64,000 nt of DNA. Source: Rohdeia sp041398665. GTDB lineage: Bacteria > Planctomycetota > UBA1135 > GCA-002686595. The DNA lies in NCBI GenBank assembly GCA_041398665.1, contig JAWKUH010000011.1:62001-126000 (forward strand). The letters are read 5' to 3'. The translations under genes were made by a program, and so were the position numbers. This document shows positions 48,000 to 58,113 of the stretch, piece after piece (positions within the stretch are counted from its first letter, which is position 1; each line of letters opens with the position of its first letter). The notes beneath the pieces were generated by a model. That model was not told the DNA's origin. It worked only from the letters and a program-made list of their open reading frames with translations, and ran no database searches.

Positions 48000-49865
48000 T
48001 CACCGACCCCGTCGTCCGGTGTCGACGTCGTCGGTCGCGAGCGCGGTCGGCCGCTCGAGCCGCAGCGTCCAGTCTCCGAGCACGCTCCAGAAGAGCGTGC
48101 GCTTCCTCCCGATGTCGCCGCCGACGCTCCCCCAGGTCTCGGCGTTCGACTCGATCTCGAACGAGCGGCGCCACGCGTCGCCGAAGGTCGCGCCCTCGCG
48201 CAGCGCCTCGGCGAAGCCCGCCGGCTCGTCGTAGAAGACCTTCGCGCGCCCCACCATCGCGAGGCCGCGGCCGAAGAAGAGCAGCGCCTCGCCGCCCTGT
48301 CGCACGCCGTAGCGCGGATCGTCGTAGGCGCGGTCGAGCGCGCCCGGCGGCGAGATGCCGTTGCAGCCCGTGTGGTGGTAGAAGCTCGGCGAGTCGGGCA
48401 ACGCTCCGCTCTCCCACAAGGACCTGAGCAGGAACCAGTCGAGCTTGCCGCCGCCGCACGCCGCCCGGAGCGACGGCACGAGCTTCTCGCCGCGCTGCGT
48501 CCAGGCCATGACGCCGCCGGCGCAGGCCTCGTCGAGGAGCTTCGCGTCGGCCTTGTCGAAGACGGAGCCCCAGTCGTCGCTGTGCGCGCGAACCGTCCGG
48601 AGCAGCGCGGGGTACTCGAGCCACGAGACGACATCGGCGAGCGTCGGCGAGCCCGCGACGTCGGCGCGCTCGCGGTCGGTCGCGCCCCAGTCGTCGGCGG
48701 CGCGGCGCACCACGCCGTACCCCGACCCGAGCCCGTGCGCGAGCGACGTCGCGCGCCACGCGACGTCAGCGCTGCCCGTGCGGTACGCGTGGTTGCGGTC
48801 GAGGAACTCGGCGAGCAGCCGGCGCTCGAGCAACGGATCGAGCTCGTAGAGTCCGTCGCGCCAGTGCGGCACGTCCTCCTTCGACGCGAAGGCGACCTCG
48901 CGCGCGTGTCCCGCCTCGTCGAGCAGGCCCGAGCCGTCCGCGCCGCGGATCGAGCGCTTCGGACTCACCGCCGTGCCACGCGCGTCGATGCGCGAGACCA
49001 CGACGTCGGGGCGCGGGATCACGTTGGGGCGCGCGCGGTCGGAGTCCGAGCACTCGTGGTCGCACGCCTCGTCGTAGGGCGTGACGCGATGCCCGACGAC
49101 GTCGCCGTCCACGCCCAGCACGTCGTCGACGACCACCGTGCCGTCGACGAGGTGGAAGAAGTCCTCGAACTCGACGGCGCCGCGCTCGAGGTCGACGCAC
49201 GCTCCGCCGGCGCTCGGCACCTTGCCGTCGAACACGGCGAGGACCGTCTCGAGTCGCGTGCGCGGCTCGACGTAGACGTCCTCCCAGCGGCCGTCGAGGT
49301 CGCTGAGCACGATGTCGGCGCGGCGCGCGACGTCCTCCGCCACGCGGCGCAGGAAGTACGCGTCCGGGTAGCGCGCCTCCTCCGGCGTACCGCGGTGCAG
49401 CACGAGATCTTCGTGCTTGCGCCAGTTCACGGTGCGCACGACGAGCGCGTCGGGGAAGTGTCCCACGAGCAACGCGCCGGCGAACTCGTGCGACGGCTCG
49501 GCGTCGTAGGCGCGCAGCATCTCGCGCAACGCGAGCACGAAGCGCCCGTCGCGATGCCCCTCGCTCGGCGCGAGACGCACCGACACGACGTCGACGGCGT
49601 ACTCCGCCGCGAGGTCGTTCGCGAGCCGCTCGACGCGCGGACGCAGGTCGATCGCGCCGTCGAGGTCCTCGAGCAGGCGCGCCTCGACGAGCACGAGCAC
49701 CGACCTCGTCGCACCGTCGGTGCGCCGCGCGCCGAGCGGTTCAACGCTCGCGATCTCGATGCGGCCGTCGCCGTCCTGGTCGAATCCGCTGAACCGGGCG
49801 GCGAGGTCGTCGGCACCGCACGACGGTGTCGCTGCGGCGGCGAGGGCGAGGACGAGTTCGAGCAT
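48000..49865 (-). CDS. Secreted protein with EF-hand-like loop and faint C25-peptidase-like features
   Basis: It starts at ATG 49865 (MLELVLALAAAATPSCG), a short signal sequence. A calcium-loop-like GFDQDGDGRIEI lies at residues 29-40. The core has GALLVGHFPDALVV, ADIVLSDLDGRWEDVYVEP and RPDVVVSRIDARG, resembling the order in C25 (gingipain-type) peptidases of a LVGD-like strand, a SDLDG-like segment and an xGRI-like segment. Near residue 490 comes the motif FYHHTGCNGISPPG, and LFFGRGLAMVGRAKVFYDEP follows. A cysteine peptidase is possible, but catalytic residues cannot be assigned with confidence. It lies upstream of the three beta-rich paralogues and 32 bases after the alpha-mannosidase. 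Confidence 0.6.
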   Translation of the reverse strand: MLELVLALAAAATPSCGADDLAARFSGFDQDGDGRIEIASVEPLGARRTDGATRSVLVLVEARLLEDLDGAIDLRPRVERLANDLAAEYAVDVVSVRLAPSEGHRDGRFVLALREMLRAYDAEPSHEFAGALLVGHFPDALVVRTVNWRKHEDLVLHRGTPEEARYPDAYFLRRVAEDVARRADIVLSDLDGRWEDVYVEPRTRLETVLAVFDGKVPSAGGACVDLERGAVEFEDFFHLVDGTVVVDDVLGVDGDVVGHRVTPYDEACDHECSDSDRARPNVIPRPDVVVSRIDARGTAVSPKRSIRGADGSGLLDEAGHAREVAFASKEDVPHWRDGLYELDPLLERRLLAEFLDRNHAYRTGSADVAWRATSLAHGLGSGYGVVRRAADDWGATDRERADVAGSPTLADVVSWLEYPALLRTVRAHSDDWGSVFDKADAKLLDEACAGGVMAWTQRGEKLVPSLRAACGGGKLDWFLLRSLWESGALPDSPSFYHHTGCNGISPPGALDRAYDDPRYGVRQGGEALLFFGRGLAMVGRAKVFYDEPAGFAEALREGATFGDAWRRSFEIESNAETWGSVGGDIGRKRTLFWSVLGDWTLRLERPTALATDDVDTGRRGR

Positions 49866-49897
49866 CCCGTGAGGGTAGCCTCGTACCGCGATCGCCG

Positions 49898-52800
49898 TCA
49901 GCCGAAGGGCTCGACGACCGCGTCGCGCGACACGCGCAGCGTCACGACCTGGAAGGGTCGCAGCGGCACGTGCGCGACGCCGTCCTCGAAGGTGACGCCG
50001 TCCTCGGGGCGCGGCCGCTCGAGCAGATCGACGGCGGCGACGTGCTCGGCTGGGAACGCGAAGCGCACACGCACCGCGCCGCGCGCACCGGCTCGCTCGA
50101 CGAGGCGCACGAGCAGGGCGTCGCCGGACCAGCTCGGCGCGACCGCCGCGAGCTGCGCGAGGATCGGACCGCTGCCCTCCACCACCTCGACCCGGACCGG
50201 CGCGTAGCGGAGCGGACCTGGACCGCCGCGCCCCTCGGGCAGCGGCATGCACGTCCATCCGAGCGGCGCGACCTCCGCGAGCCGGAGCACGCCCGCGCGC
50301 CTCCAGTTCCCGTGGTGCGGCACGAGCGTGAAGCGCACGCGGTGGCGCACGCCGCGTTCCGCCTCGGTGCGGTCCGCGCTCGCGTCGGGCCAACCCGTCG
50401 CGCGCAGCAGCGACACGCCGAGCTCGACACCGTCGTCCGTCGCGAGCACCGAGCCGCCGTACTTGCAGTCGTTGACGACGGCGAGGCCGAGACCGGGCTC
50501 GCTCGCGTCCTGGAACCTGTGGATCGGCGCCTCGAACGCCGCGCGCTCCGTCGCGTCGTTGCGCGTCGCCGCGCGTTCGACGTGTCCGAACGGGACTTCG
50601 CACGTCGCCGTCCGCGCGCGCACGACGGTCGGGAACAGCGCGCGCAGCCAGCGGCGCTCCTCGCGCCAGTCGATCGCGAGGTCGACGTGCACGTTCTCGC
50701 TGCCCGCCTCGCACCACACGCGCGTCGACACGGACGAACGTTCGCCGAGAGCGCGCTCCGACTCGAAGCCGGTCCGCGCCGGACCGAGGTCGAGCTCGCA
50801 CCACTCGCCGCCCGTCGCGACGCGTTCCGCGCGCAGCAGCGCCTCGGCGTCGACGTTCCACGCCTCCCACTGGAGCGGCCGGTCGTCGAGGAGCACGAGC
50901 TCGCCGAGCGAACGACCGTCGGGGACGAGCTCGCGGCCGTCGAACTCGAGCGAACGCACGCCGCCCGCGGCGTCGAGCACGACGCGCGTCGCGCCGCGCG
51001 GCCCGCGCGCCTCGATCGCGGGCTCGCCCGTCGCGGCGAACGACGCCACGGGCCGCGGGTGCGGAACCGGATCGTCGCGGTCGACGACGACGAAGCCGAG
51101 CGGCGGCACGTCCTCGGCCCACGCGCCGTCCCTCGGCTCGCCGAACCAACCGCTGCGCGTCTCGCTCGAGAGGTTGATCGCCAGCGCGGGGCGCCGCAGC
51201 CCCTGCGTGTCGAGCACGCGCGCGATGCGCTCCGACAGTCCGCGCGCGAGTCGCATCCAACCGGCGTCGAGCCGCTCGTACGCCGCGCGCGCCTCCGCCG
51301 CGACGTCGCTCGTGCACGAACCCGGCAGGACGTCGTGGAACTGGTGCAGCAGCACCGTCGCCCAGTCCGCGCGCAGGTTGCCGAGCAACCGCTCGCGCTC
51401 GTCGTCGGCGAGCCCGATCGGCCAGGTCGCGAGCGACGCCTCGAGCCCGCGCAGCCACTGCTCGCTGCGCGCGTTGCCGCGCTTCAGCGCGGCCTGCGTC
51501 GTCAGCACGCCGCGGTGGTTCTCGAGGTACAGCTCGCCGTCCCACACGGGCAGCGGCTCGCCGCGCGCCTCGAGCAGCTCGGCCCGCGCCGCGAACGCGT
51601 CGCAGAACGCGCGCGCGCCGTCGAGCCGCGCGCGCGGCAGGCCCTCGCAGTCCGCCGCGAGCTCGGCGCGCAGCACCTGCGCCTCGGTCGGTCCGCCGCC
51701 GCCGTCGCCGTAGCCGAAGGGCTGGAGCCACATCCCGACGTCGACGCGGTCGTGCTTCGCGAGCACGCGCTCGCCGCGGCGCAGCTCGGCCGCCGTGTTC
51801 GTCGCGTTGTAGTCCTGTCCCGGCGTCACGTGCGCGAGCACGGTCGTCCCGTCGAGTCCGCGCCAGCGGAAGTGGCAGTGCGGGAAGTCCTCGCGCTCGC
51901 TCCACCACAGCTTGTTCGTGACGAACACGTCGAGGCCGGCGAGGCGCGCGAGCTGCGGCCAGCTCGCGGCGAAGCCGAACGTGTCGGGCAGCCACAGCAT
52001 CCGGTTCGCGGACGCCGGACCGAAACGGTCGCGCTGCCAGAGCGTGCCGTAGGCGAGTTGCCGGCAGAGCGACTCGCCGCTCGGCATGTTGCCGTCGGGC
52101 TCGATCCAGGTCGCACCGAGCGGTTCGACGCTCCCGTCCGCGACGAGCGCCTCGACGCGCGCGAACAGCTGCGGCGCGTCCTGCTCCAGCCACGCGAGCT
52201 GTTGCGGTTGCGACGCGAGGAATCGCAGGTCGGGACGCCGGTCGAGCAGCGCGACGGCGTTCGCGTAGGTGCGCACCGCCTTCTCGCGCGTCCGGTCGAA
52301 CGTCCACAGCCAGGCCGTGTCGAGGTGGGCGTGCCCCACGGCGAAGCACGCCGTCGCCGACGGCGCCGTGCCGCGTTCGAGCGCCTCGCGCACGATCGCG
52401 AGCGCCGCCAGGGCGCCGTCCTCGGGCCGCGCCGGGTCGATCTGCGCGCGCGCGCGTTCGAGCGCGAGCCGCAGGCGGTTCGCGCGCGGGCTCGCGTCGC
52501 CGAGTTCCACGACGAGGTCGGCGGCGAGGCGGTAGGCCTCGACGAGTTCGAACAGCGTGTCGTCGACCTCGCACAGCTCGGCGCGCTCGAGCCGCCCCGG
52601 CTCGCTCTCCTTCCAACGCGCGTGCACCTCGGGCGGGTCCCACCAGAACGTGGCGACGCCGAGCGGGTGGTTGACGTGCGCCTCGACGAACAGCTCGACG
52701 CGCGTGCCCGCACCGCCGAGCGCGCCGAGGCGCACGAGGTCGCGGTTCGGGTCGAGGCCGTGCACCGGCACGCTGCCGCGCCACAACACGGCTTCGGTCG

Positions 52801-53086
52801 CGCACGAGAAGCGCAGCGCGACGGCTGCGTCGGCGAGCGACTCCGGCAACTCCGCGCGGAGTCGGAACCAGGCGGACGACCACACGGGTCCGAAGCGGTG
52901 GCCGAGTGCGACCTCTTCGAACGATCCCGCGCGCTCCGCGGCGAGCGCCTCGGCGAGGCTCGCGCGATCCGTGCAGGGCCAGATCGCGACGTCGAGGGGC
53001 GTGCGCGAGCGGTGCACCGCGGGCTCGAGCACCTGATCCACGAACACGCGCGCGCGCAGCCTCGTCCTCTCCGCGTCGGTCACCAT
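49898..53086 (-). CDS. Alpha-mannosidase, glycoside hydrolase family 38
   Basis: It starts at ATG 53086 (MVTDAERTRLRARVFVDQV); 1062 residues, normal for bacterial GH38. Catalytic-domain motifs occur in order: GHAHLDTAWLWTFDRTREK (zinc ligands), LWLPDTFGFAASWPQLARLA (nucleophile aspartate in PDTFG), WLQPFGYGDGGGGPTE, LYLENHRGVLTTQA and LLHQFHDVLPGSC. Beta-rich middle and C-terminal GH38 domains follow. No signal peptide is seen, so it is probably cytoplasmic. It removes terminal alpha-mannose from oligosaccharides. It is divergent from the glycan gene block that starts at 53585. Confidence 0.95.
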   Translation of the reverse strand: MVTDAERTRLRARVFVDQVLEPAVHRSRTPLDVAIWPCTDRASLAEALAAERAGSFEEVALGHRFGPVWSSAWFRLRAELPESLADAAVALRFSCATEAVLWRGSVPVHGLDPNRDLVRLGALGGAGTRVELFVEAHVNHPLGVATFWWDPPEVHARWKESEPGRLERAELCEVDDTLFELVEAYRLAADLVVELGDASPRANRLRLALERARAQIDPARPEDGALAALAIVREALERGTAPSATACFAVGHAHLDTAWLWTFDRTREKAVRTYANAVALLDRRPDLRFLASQPQQLAWLEQDAPQLFARVEALVADGSVEPLGATWIEPDGNMPSGESLCRQLAYGTLWQRDRFGPASANRMLWLPDTFGFAASWPQLARLAGLDVFVTNKLWWSEREDFPHCHFRWRGLDGTTVLAHVTPGQDYNATNTAAELRRGERVLAKHDRVDVGMWLQPFGYGDGGGGPTEAQVLRAELAADCEGLPRARLDGARAFCDAFAARAELLEARGEPLPVWDGELYLENHRGVLTTQAALKRGNARSEQWLRGLEASLATWPIGLADDERERLLGNLRADWATVLLHQFHDVLPGSCTSDVAAEARAAYERLDAGWMRLARGLSERIARVLDTQGLRRPALAINLSSETRSGWFGEPRDGAWAEDVPPLGFVVVDRDDPVPHPRPVASFAATGEPAIEARGPRGATRVVLDAAGGVRSLEFDGRELVPDGRSLGELVLLDDRPLQWEAWNVDAEALLRAERVATGGEWCELDLGPARTGFESERALGERSSVSTRVWCEAGSENVHVDLAIDWREERRWLRALFPTVVRARTATCEVPFGHVERAATRNDATERAAFEAPIHRFQDASEPGLGLAVVNDCKYGGSVLATDDGVELGVSLLRATGWPDASADRTEAERGVRHRVRFTLVPHHGNWRRAGVLRLAEVAPLGWTCMPLPEGRGGPGPLRYAPVRVEVVEGSGPILAQLAAVAPSWSGDALLVRLVERAGARGAVRVRFAFPAEHVAAVDLLERPRPEDGVTFEDGVAHVPLRPFQVVTLRVSRDAVVEPFG

Positions 53087-53584
53087 CGCGGGGAGTATCG
53101 CGGTTCCGGTCGCGGCGCGCGCGCGGAACCGTGGGTCACTCTCGAAGCGAGTTCCGCAGCGGGGCCCGCCCGTGGTCCGAGCGACGGCGCGCGGACCGGT
53201 CCGGGGCGAGAGGGGATGGGAAGTGGATTCGGAGTCGTGGGCGTGCGGTCGAGGCGTGGCGCGGCCTCCGGCCGCGCGACCCGCGCGGATCGAAACACAC
53301 GAAGAACGCGAAGAACCGGAAGACGCCGCCTTCGGCGGCGGACCACCTGGAAGGACGCAGGGACCCGTGAGGCGCGAAGCGCCGCGAATCCCTGCGTCCC
53401 GCACCGCCAGCGGCGCCTTCGTGCTCTTCGTGTCCTTCCTGTCGTTCCCTTCGTGTCAGGCTCTGCGTGGCCTTCGGCGCCGAGGCGCCGGCCTGGCCCC
53501 TCGCGCCCGACCGGGTGTCCCGTCCGGGCCTCACCGCTCCGGCCAGGGGCGGCTTCGACCGGGTTCGTCTACCCTCGTCCTCGG
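53087..53584. other. Divergent intergenic region with palindromic element
   Basis: About 500 bases between the alpha-mannosidase (minus) and the O-antigen-ligase-like gene (plus). No credible gene is seen; the central part is a nested inverted-repeat element (53296-53457). Confidence 0.6.
53296..53457. repeat. Nested palindromic intergenic element
   Basis: Outer arms are purine-rich ACGAAGAA-type tracts (53296-53322) and their approximate complement CTTCGTG-type tracts (53417-53457). Inside lies an exact 11-bp stem, GGACGCAGGGA (53353-53363) with TCCCTGCGTCC (53389-53399), enclosing a smaller hairpin GGCGC-GAA-GCGCC (53371-53383). A GCCGCC-TTC-GGCGGC hairpin is also present. The look is that of a dispersed REP- or MITE-like element. 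Confidence 0.7.
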
Positions 53585-56500
53585 ATGGAACCGACCGACC
53601 CGCCCTCCCGCGGTGCGACCGCGAGCCGCGTCACCGGCGCGATCCTCGCCCTCCTCGTCGCCGGGGTCGTGCTCTTCTGGGCCTGGTCGATCGTCGACCC
53701 GTGGATCGCCACGGGTCGCTTCGCGTCGGCCGACTCGTGGACGTCCGGCTGGCCGCTCGCGGTCGTGCTCGCGACCCTCGGCGGCGCGATCGTCGGCGCG
53801 ATCCGACGCGAGCCGTGGCCCGTCCTCGCGGCCTGCGTCGTCGTCGGTGCGCTCCTCGGATGCGTCGCGGCGGAACTGCCGCACTTCGCGAGCAACGCCC
53901 AGCTCGGCGACGGACCCTTCCTCCTGCCCTACTACGGCGCGCTGATCGTCGGTGCGGCGCTGTACGTCGGAGCCGGTCCGCGTTCGCACCCTCCCCCCCA
54001 GCGCGTCCTCGTCGGGGCGCTGGTCGTCGGCGCCGCGAACACGCGCCTGTTCTCGCGCGAACTCCTGACGCCCGTCGCGCTGCTCGTGTGCACGGCGGCG
54101 CTCGCGCTCGCCGTCGCGCGCAACCCGCGGCGCCCCTTCGACGCGTTCGGCGCGGACCGCGGGGCGCGCACCGTCTGGTTCGCGCTCTGGGGTCTCGTCG
54201 CCTGGGTGTTCGTCGCCGCGCTCCTCGGCGACAGCGTCACGACGGGCTTCGCCAACTGGCACACGCTCGTCGCCTGCGCGCTCCTCGCGCAGGCCTTCGC
54301 CGTCGGGCTCGACCGCGACGGCGTGCGGCGCACGCTGTTCGCCTCCGCGATCCTGGTCGCGGTCGGCGTCGGGATGGCGGCTTCGTCGCTCCTCGACACC
54401 GCGGCGGTCGAGGGCTGGGCGCGCACGCTCGCCACGCGCTTCCGACTGATCGACGCGCACCCCAACCAGATCGGACCGTTCTTCGGGGGCGGTGCAGTGC
54501 TGTGCGCGACGCTGGCCGCCCTGCGCGGCGGCCGCTTCGCCCTCGTCCGCCGCGTCGCGCTACTCGTCGTCGCCGTGGCGAGTCTGTACGTCGTCCACCT
54601 CACGGGGTCGCGCGCGACCTACCTCGGCGTCGCCGTCGGACTCGCGATCGCGGCGAGCGCCCTGTGGCTCCCCGTACCGCGTCGGCCGCGCGTGCCCTAC
54701 CTCGTCGGCGCGGGCCTGCTGGCGCTCGCCGTCGCGCTGTGGTTCACACCGCTCGCGGACCCCGTGCGCGCGAAGCTCGACCAGCTCGCGTTCCAGCCGA
54801 ACTCCGCGATCGGACAGCGCTACCACTACTGGCGCATGGCCGGCTCGTGCGCTCTCGACCATCCCTGGTTCGGCGCTGGGCCCGGCCAGCCCTACGTGCA
54901 CGCGCAGTACGCGCAGCCCAGCTACTACGACGGCACGCGTCAGAACTTCCACGCACACAACGTGCTGTTCCACGTCGCGGAGGGCTCTGGCATCGTCTCG
55001 CTGCTCCTCTTCCTCGGCGTCGTGCTCGGGACGGTCGAGCTCCTGCGCCGAGCACTCGTCCGACTCCCGCGCGGCGAGCGCGCGCTGGCGGCCGCACCGC
55101 TCGCGGCGACTTTCGGGATGCTCGCGAGCAACATGCTCGACCTCGGCATGGTGCAGCCGCTGTACCTCCCGCTGCACCTGTTCGTCGCGCTGGGCACGGG
55201 CGCGGCGCTCGCGCGTTCCGCCGACGGCGCGTCGGGCGCGAAGGCGGGTGACTCGGACGCCGTGCGCGGCCTGCGCCCGCTCGGCGCCGCCTTCGTGGGC
55301 GCGTGCGTCGTCGCGCTCGGCGCGCTCCCGCTCGTCGCCGACGTGTTGATCGTCGGCGGGCGACTGCTCGCGTTCACGACGACGGAGCCGACGCCGGCGC
55401 GCTCGAACGCAAGAGCGAGCGCGCGCTCGACATGCTCGTGCTCGGCCGCACGCTCTTCCCCCCGCACCGGCACGCCTACGAGTTCGAACGCGGTGTGCAG
55501 GAGAAGCTCGGCAGCGGCGACGGCCAGGTGCTCGACATCCTGCGCGCCACGGCCGAGCGCTCGCCCGGCAACGCGCCGCCGTGGTTCGAGTACGCGCTCG
55601 TCGCTCTTCCGCGCGCGGGTTCAGGGCGCGCGCGAGGCGCTCGACCGCGTGCTCCGTCTCGATCCGCGCGGACCGCTCGCGGGCGAGGCCAAGATGCTCA
55701 CGTCCTGGCTCGACCTCCGCGCGGGCGACCTCGAGGGCCGCGCGCGAGTCGTTGCGACGCGCTCGTCAGTCAGTCGACGAAGTGGGACGTGATCCCGCAC
55801 GAGGTGAAGCGCGCGCCGACGCAGCGCTCCCGACGGGGAAGTCTCCGTCGTCCTGCGGCGCGTCCCCCACCCCGACGCGCCCGAGCTCTCGCTCGACGAC
55901 GCTCGAACGCGTCGGTCGGGAAGCCGTCGAGATGGCGGCCGAGGACGAGGTCGGCGCGCGGCGCCTCTTGCTCCCCGTCTACACGATCTACACGGAGCTC
56001 GACCGACCGGAGCGCGCGCTGCACTGGATCCAGAGCGTCCGCGAGGAGGCGGGCGGCGCGATGCCCTCCATGGCGAAGCTCGAGTGGATCCTGCTCCAGA
56101 AGCTCGGTCGCCCCGACGAGGCCGAGGCGCTGGTCGCGACGCTCGACCCGGTGCCGCGCGCAATCCTCGAGGACGAGCTCCTCACGGCGCGACTCCAGTA
56201 CGGCCGCGACGCGATCGATCGGTTCGACGCGAAGGAGGTCGACCGCTTCGTCGCTGCGTTCGACGACGACGACCTGTTCACGTACGTCGGGATCGGTACG
56301 GGACGCCTCGAGGTCGCGGTGCAGGTCTACGCGCGGCTCGGCGAGTGGGACTCCGCGGTTCGCACCGCGAAGCGCCTGCTCCGCGAGTTCGACGACAACC
56401 TCGATCGGCGCGCGACGATCGACCGCGTGCTGATGCAGCACCTCGGGGCGGTGAACGCTCCGATCGAGGCGGTTCTCGACTTCACGGAGTACGCGCTCCC

Positions 56501-56693
56501 CGACCTCAACCTCCAGGTTCGGCGCCGGGACGACGGCGTCGCGACGATCGAGGCCGTGGCGCGCTACGTCGTCCAGCACGGCGGCAAGGACGGAGCTGCG
56601 ATCCGCGCCACGGTGCGGCGGTACCTCGCCGGCGAGGGCGCGGCGGGCGACGCGATCGTCGCGCGCGTCGAGGAACTCCTCGCGGGACGCTGA
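53585..56693 (+). CDS. O-antigen ligase-like membrane protein with C-terminal TPR-like region (frameshifted)
   Basis: It starts at ATG 53585. About twelve membrane helices lead to the Wzy_C/O-antigen ligase signature: LIDAHPNQIGPFFGGG, HLTGSRATYLGVAVGLAI, then the periplasmic loop with SAIGQRYHYWRMAG, HPWFGAGPGQP and FHAHNVLFHVAEGSGI. From about 55395 the frame shifts repeatedly (near 55395, 55610 and 55750) into a helical region typical of tetratricopeptides (LERVGREAVEMAAEDEVGAR, LGRPDEAEALVATLDPVP, YARLGEWDSAVRTAKRLL). No separate start is seen, so one protein of about 1035 residues is assumed. Such proteins polymerise or ligate surface glycans. Confidence 0.75.
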
Positions 56694-56736
56694 ATCCTCG
56701 GGGAGCGCAGCGCGCGCCCCCCGCTATCGTGCTCCT

Positions 56737-58113
56737 GTGCCCGACGGACCGCACGCACGACCCACGCTCGGCCCCACGCGTCGCGCCCTCGCGATCGGGG
56801 GCGCCGCCGCCGCGCTCGGCTACGCGATCTTCCCTCCGTCGCCGCGCTGGCGACGCGACGTTCCGACGGGTCGCGTCGCCCTGCGCTACTGGGAGAAGTG
56901 GGCGAGCCACGAGGGCGACGCGATCCAGTCCGTCGTCGATCGCTTCAACGCTTCGCAGGACCGCATCTTCGTCGTGCGCGTCCCGGTACCGGAGACGTTC
57001 ACGAAGGCGATGGTCGCGATCGGCGGCGGCGATCCGCCCGACCTCGTGGGGCTCTTCAGCTACAACGTGCCGTACTTCGCGGAGAGCGGTGCGCTGATCC
57101 CGCTCGACGAGTTGCCCGAGCCGCGCCGCCCCGTCCGAGAGGAGGCCTATCCGCGGGCGATCTGGGAACTCCTCACGCACGGCGGACGACCGTGGGTCGG
57201 CGTCAACACCTGCTACACCCTCGCGCTCTACGCCAACCGCGCGCACCTGCGCGAGGCCGGGCTCGACGACGGGAACCTGCCGCGCACGCTCGACGAACTC
57301 GACGCGGCCGCCGTGCGACTCGACGTCCGCGACACGGGCGGCAGGATCGCGCGCGCGGGTTTCCTCCAGGCGGTCCCGAGCTGGTGGCCCTACCTCTGGC
57401 CGATCGCGACGGGCGGCCGCCTCTTCGACGACGCGGCGCATCGCGTCACGTGTGACGAGGAGCGCTCGGTCGCGGCCTTCCGCTGGGTCTCGGCGACCGC
57501 CGAACGACTGGGTCGCGCCGACTCGCTCGGCTTCGCGAAGTCGTTCGAGCGTTCCTACCTCTCGCGCACCGACCCCTTCCTCTCGGGCCGCGTGTCGATG
57601 ATCGTCCAGGGTCCGTGGATGGCGAACTTCGCGCGTCGGTTCGCGCCCGGTCTGGACTTCGCGGCGGCGCCGATGCCGGTCGCGGCCGACGTGCTCGATC
57701 CGCAGAGCCCGCGCGGCCTGCTCGAGGCCGACGTCATCGGGATCCCGCGCGGCTGCCCGCACCCCGAGGAGGCGCTCGAGTTCCTGGCGTTCACGCAGCG
57801 CCCCGACGTGCAGGCCGACCTGTGTTCGCAGCACTGCAAGCCGTCGCCGATGAACGAGGTGCCCGAGGGCTTCCGCGAGAACCACCCCAACCCGTTCGTC
57901 GCGGTGCACGAGGCGATCGTGCGCAGTCCGAACGCGACGGTCCTCCCGCGCCACCGCGCCTGGAAGGCCTACTCCGACACGATCGTTCCGGCCTTCGACC
58001 GCATCTGGGGCGGCGCCGACCCGAAGAGCGAGTTGGAGGCGGTCGCGCGCCGCGCGCAGGCCGAGGTCGACCGTGCGGACGCCGCGCGTCGCGCCCGGGA
58101 GGAGCGGGCGTGA
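56737..58113 (+). CDS. Sugar ABC transporter substrate-binding protein
   Basis: It starts at GTG 56737. A twin-arginine-like signal (TRRALAIGGAAAALGYA) leads to an extracellular solute-binding family 1 fold: ALRYWEKWASHEGDAIQSVV, FNASQDRIFV, GDPPDLVGLFSYNVPYFAES, WVGVNTCYTLALYANRAHL, GRVSMIVQGPWMANFARRF and PEEALEFLAFTQRPDVQ. This type binds oligosaccharides for MalF/MalG-like permeases, whose genes follow with a stop-start overlap. The sugar is unknown; the neighbouring mannosidases suggest manno-oligosaccharides or N-glycan fragments. Confidence 0.92.
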   Translation: MPDGPHARPTLGPTRRALAIGGAAAALGYAIFPPSPRWRRDVPTGRVALRYWEKWASHEGDAIQSVVDRFNASQDRIFVVRVPVPETFTKAMVAIGGGDPPDLVGLFSYNVPYFAESGALIPLDELPEPRRPVREEAYPRAIWELLTHGGRPWVGVNTCYTLALYANRAHLREAGLDDGNLPRTLDELDAAAVRLDVRDTGGRIARAGFLQAVPSWWPYLWPIATGGRLFDDAAHRVTCDEERSVAAFRWVSATAERLGRADSLGFAKSFERSYLSRTDPFLSGRVSMIVQGPWMANFARRFAPGLDFAAAPMPVAADVLDPQSPRGLLEADVIGIPRGCPHPEEALEFLAFTQRPDVQADLCSQHCKPSPMNEVPEGFRENHPNPFVAVHEAIVRSPNATVLPRHRAWKAYSDTIVPAFDRIWGGADPKSELEAVARRAQAEVDRADAARRAREERA

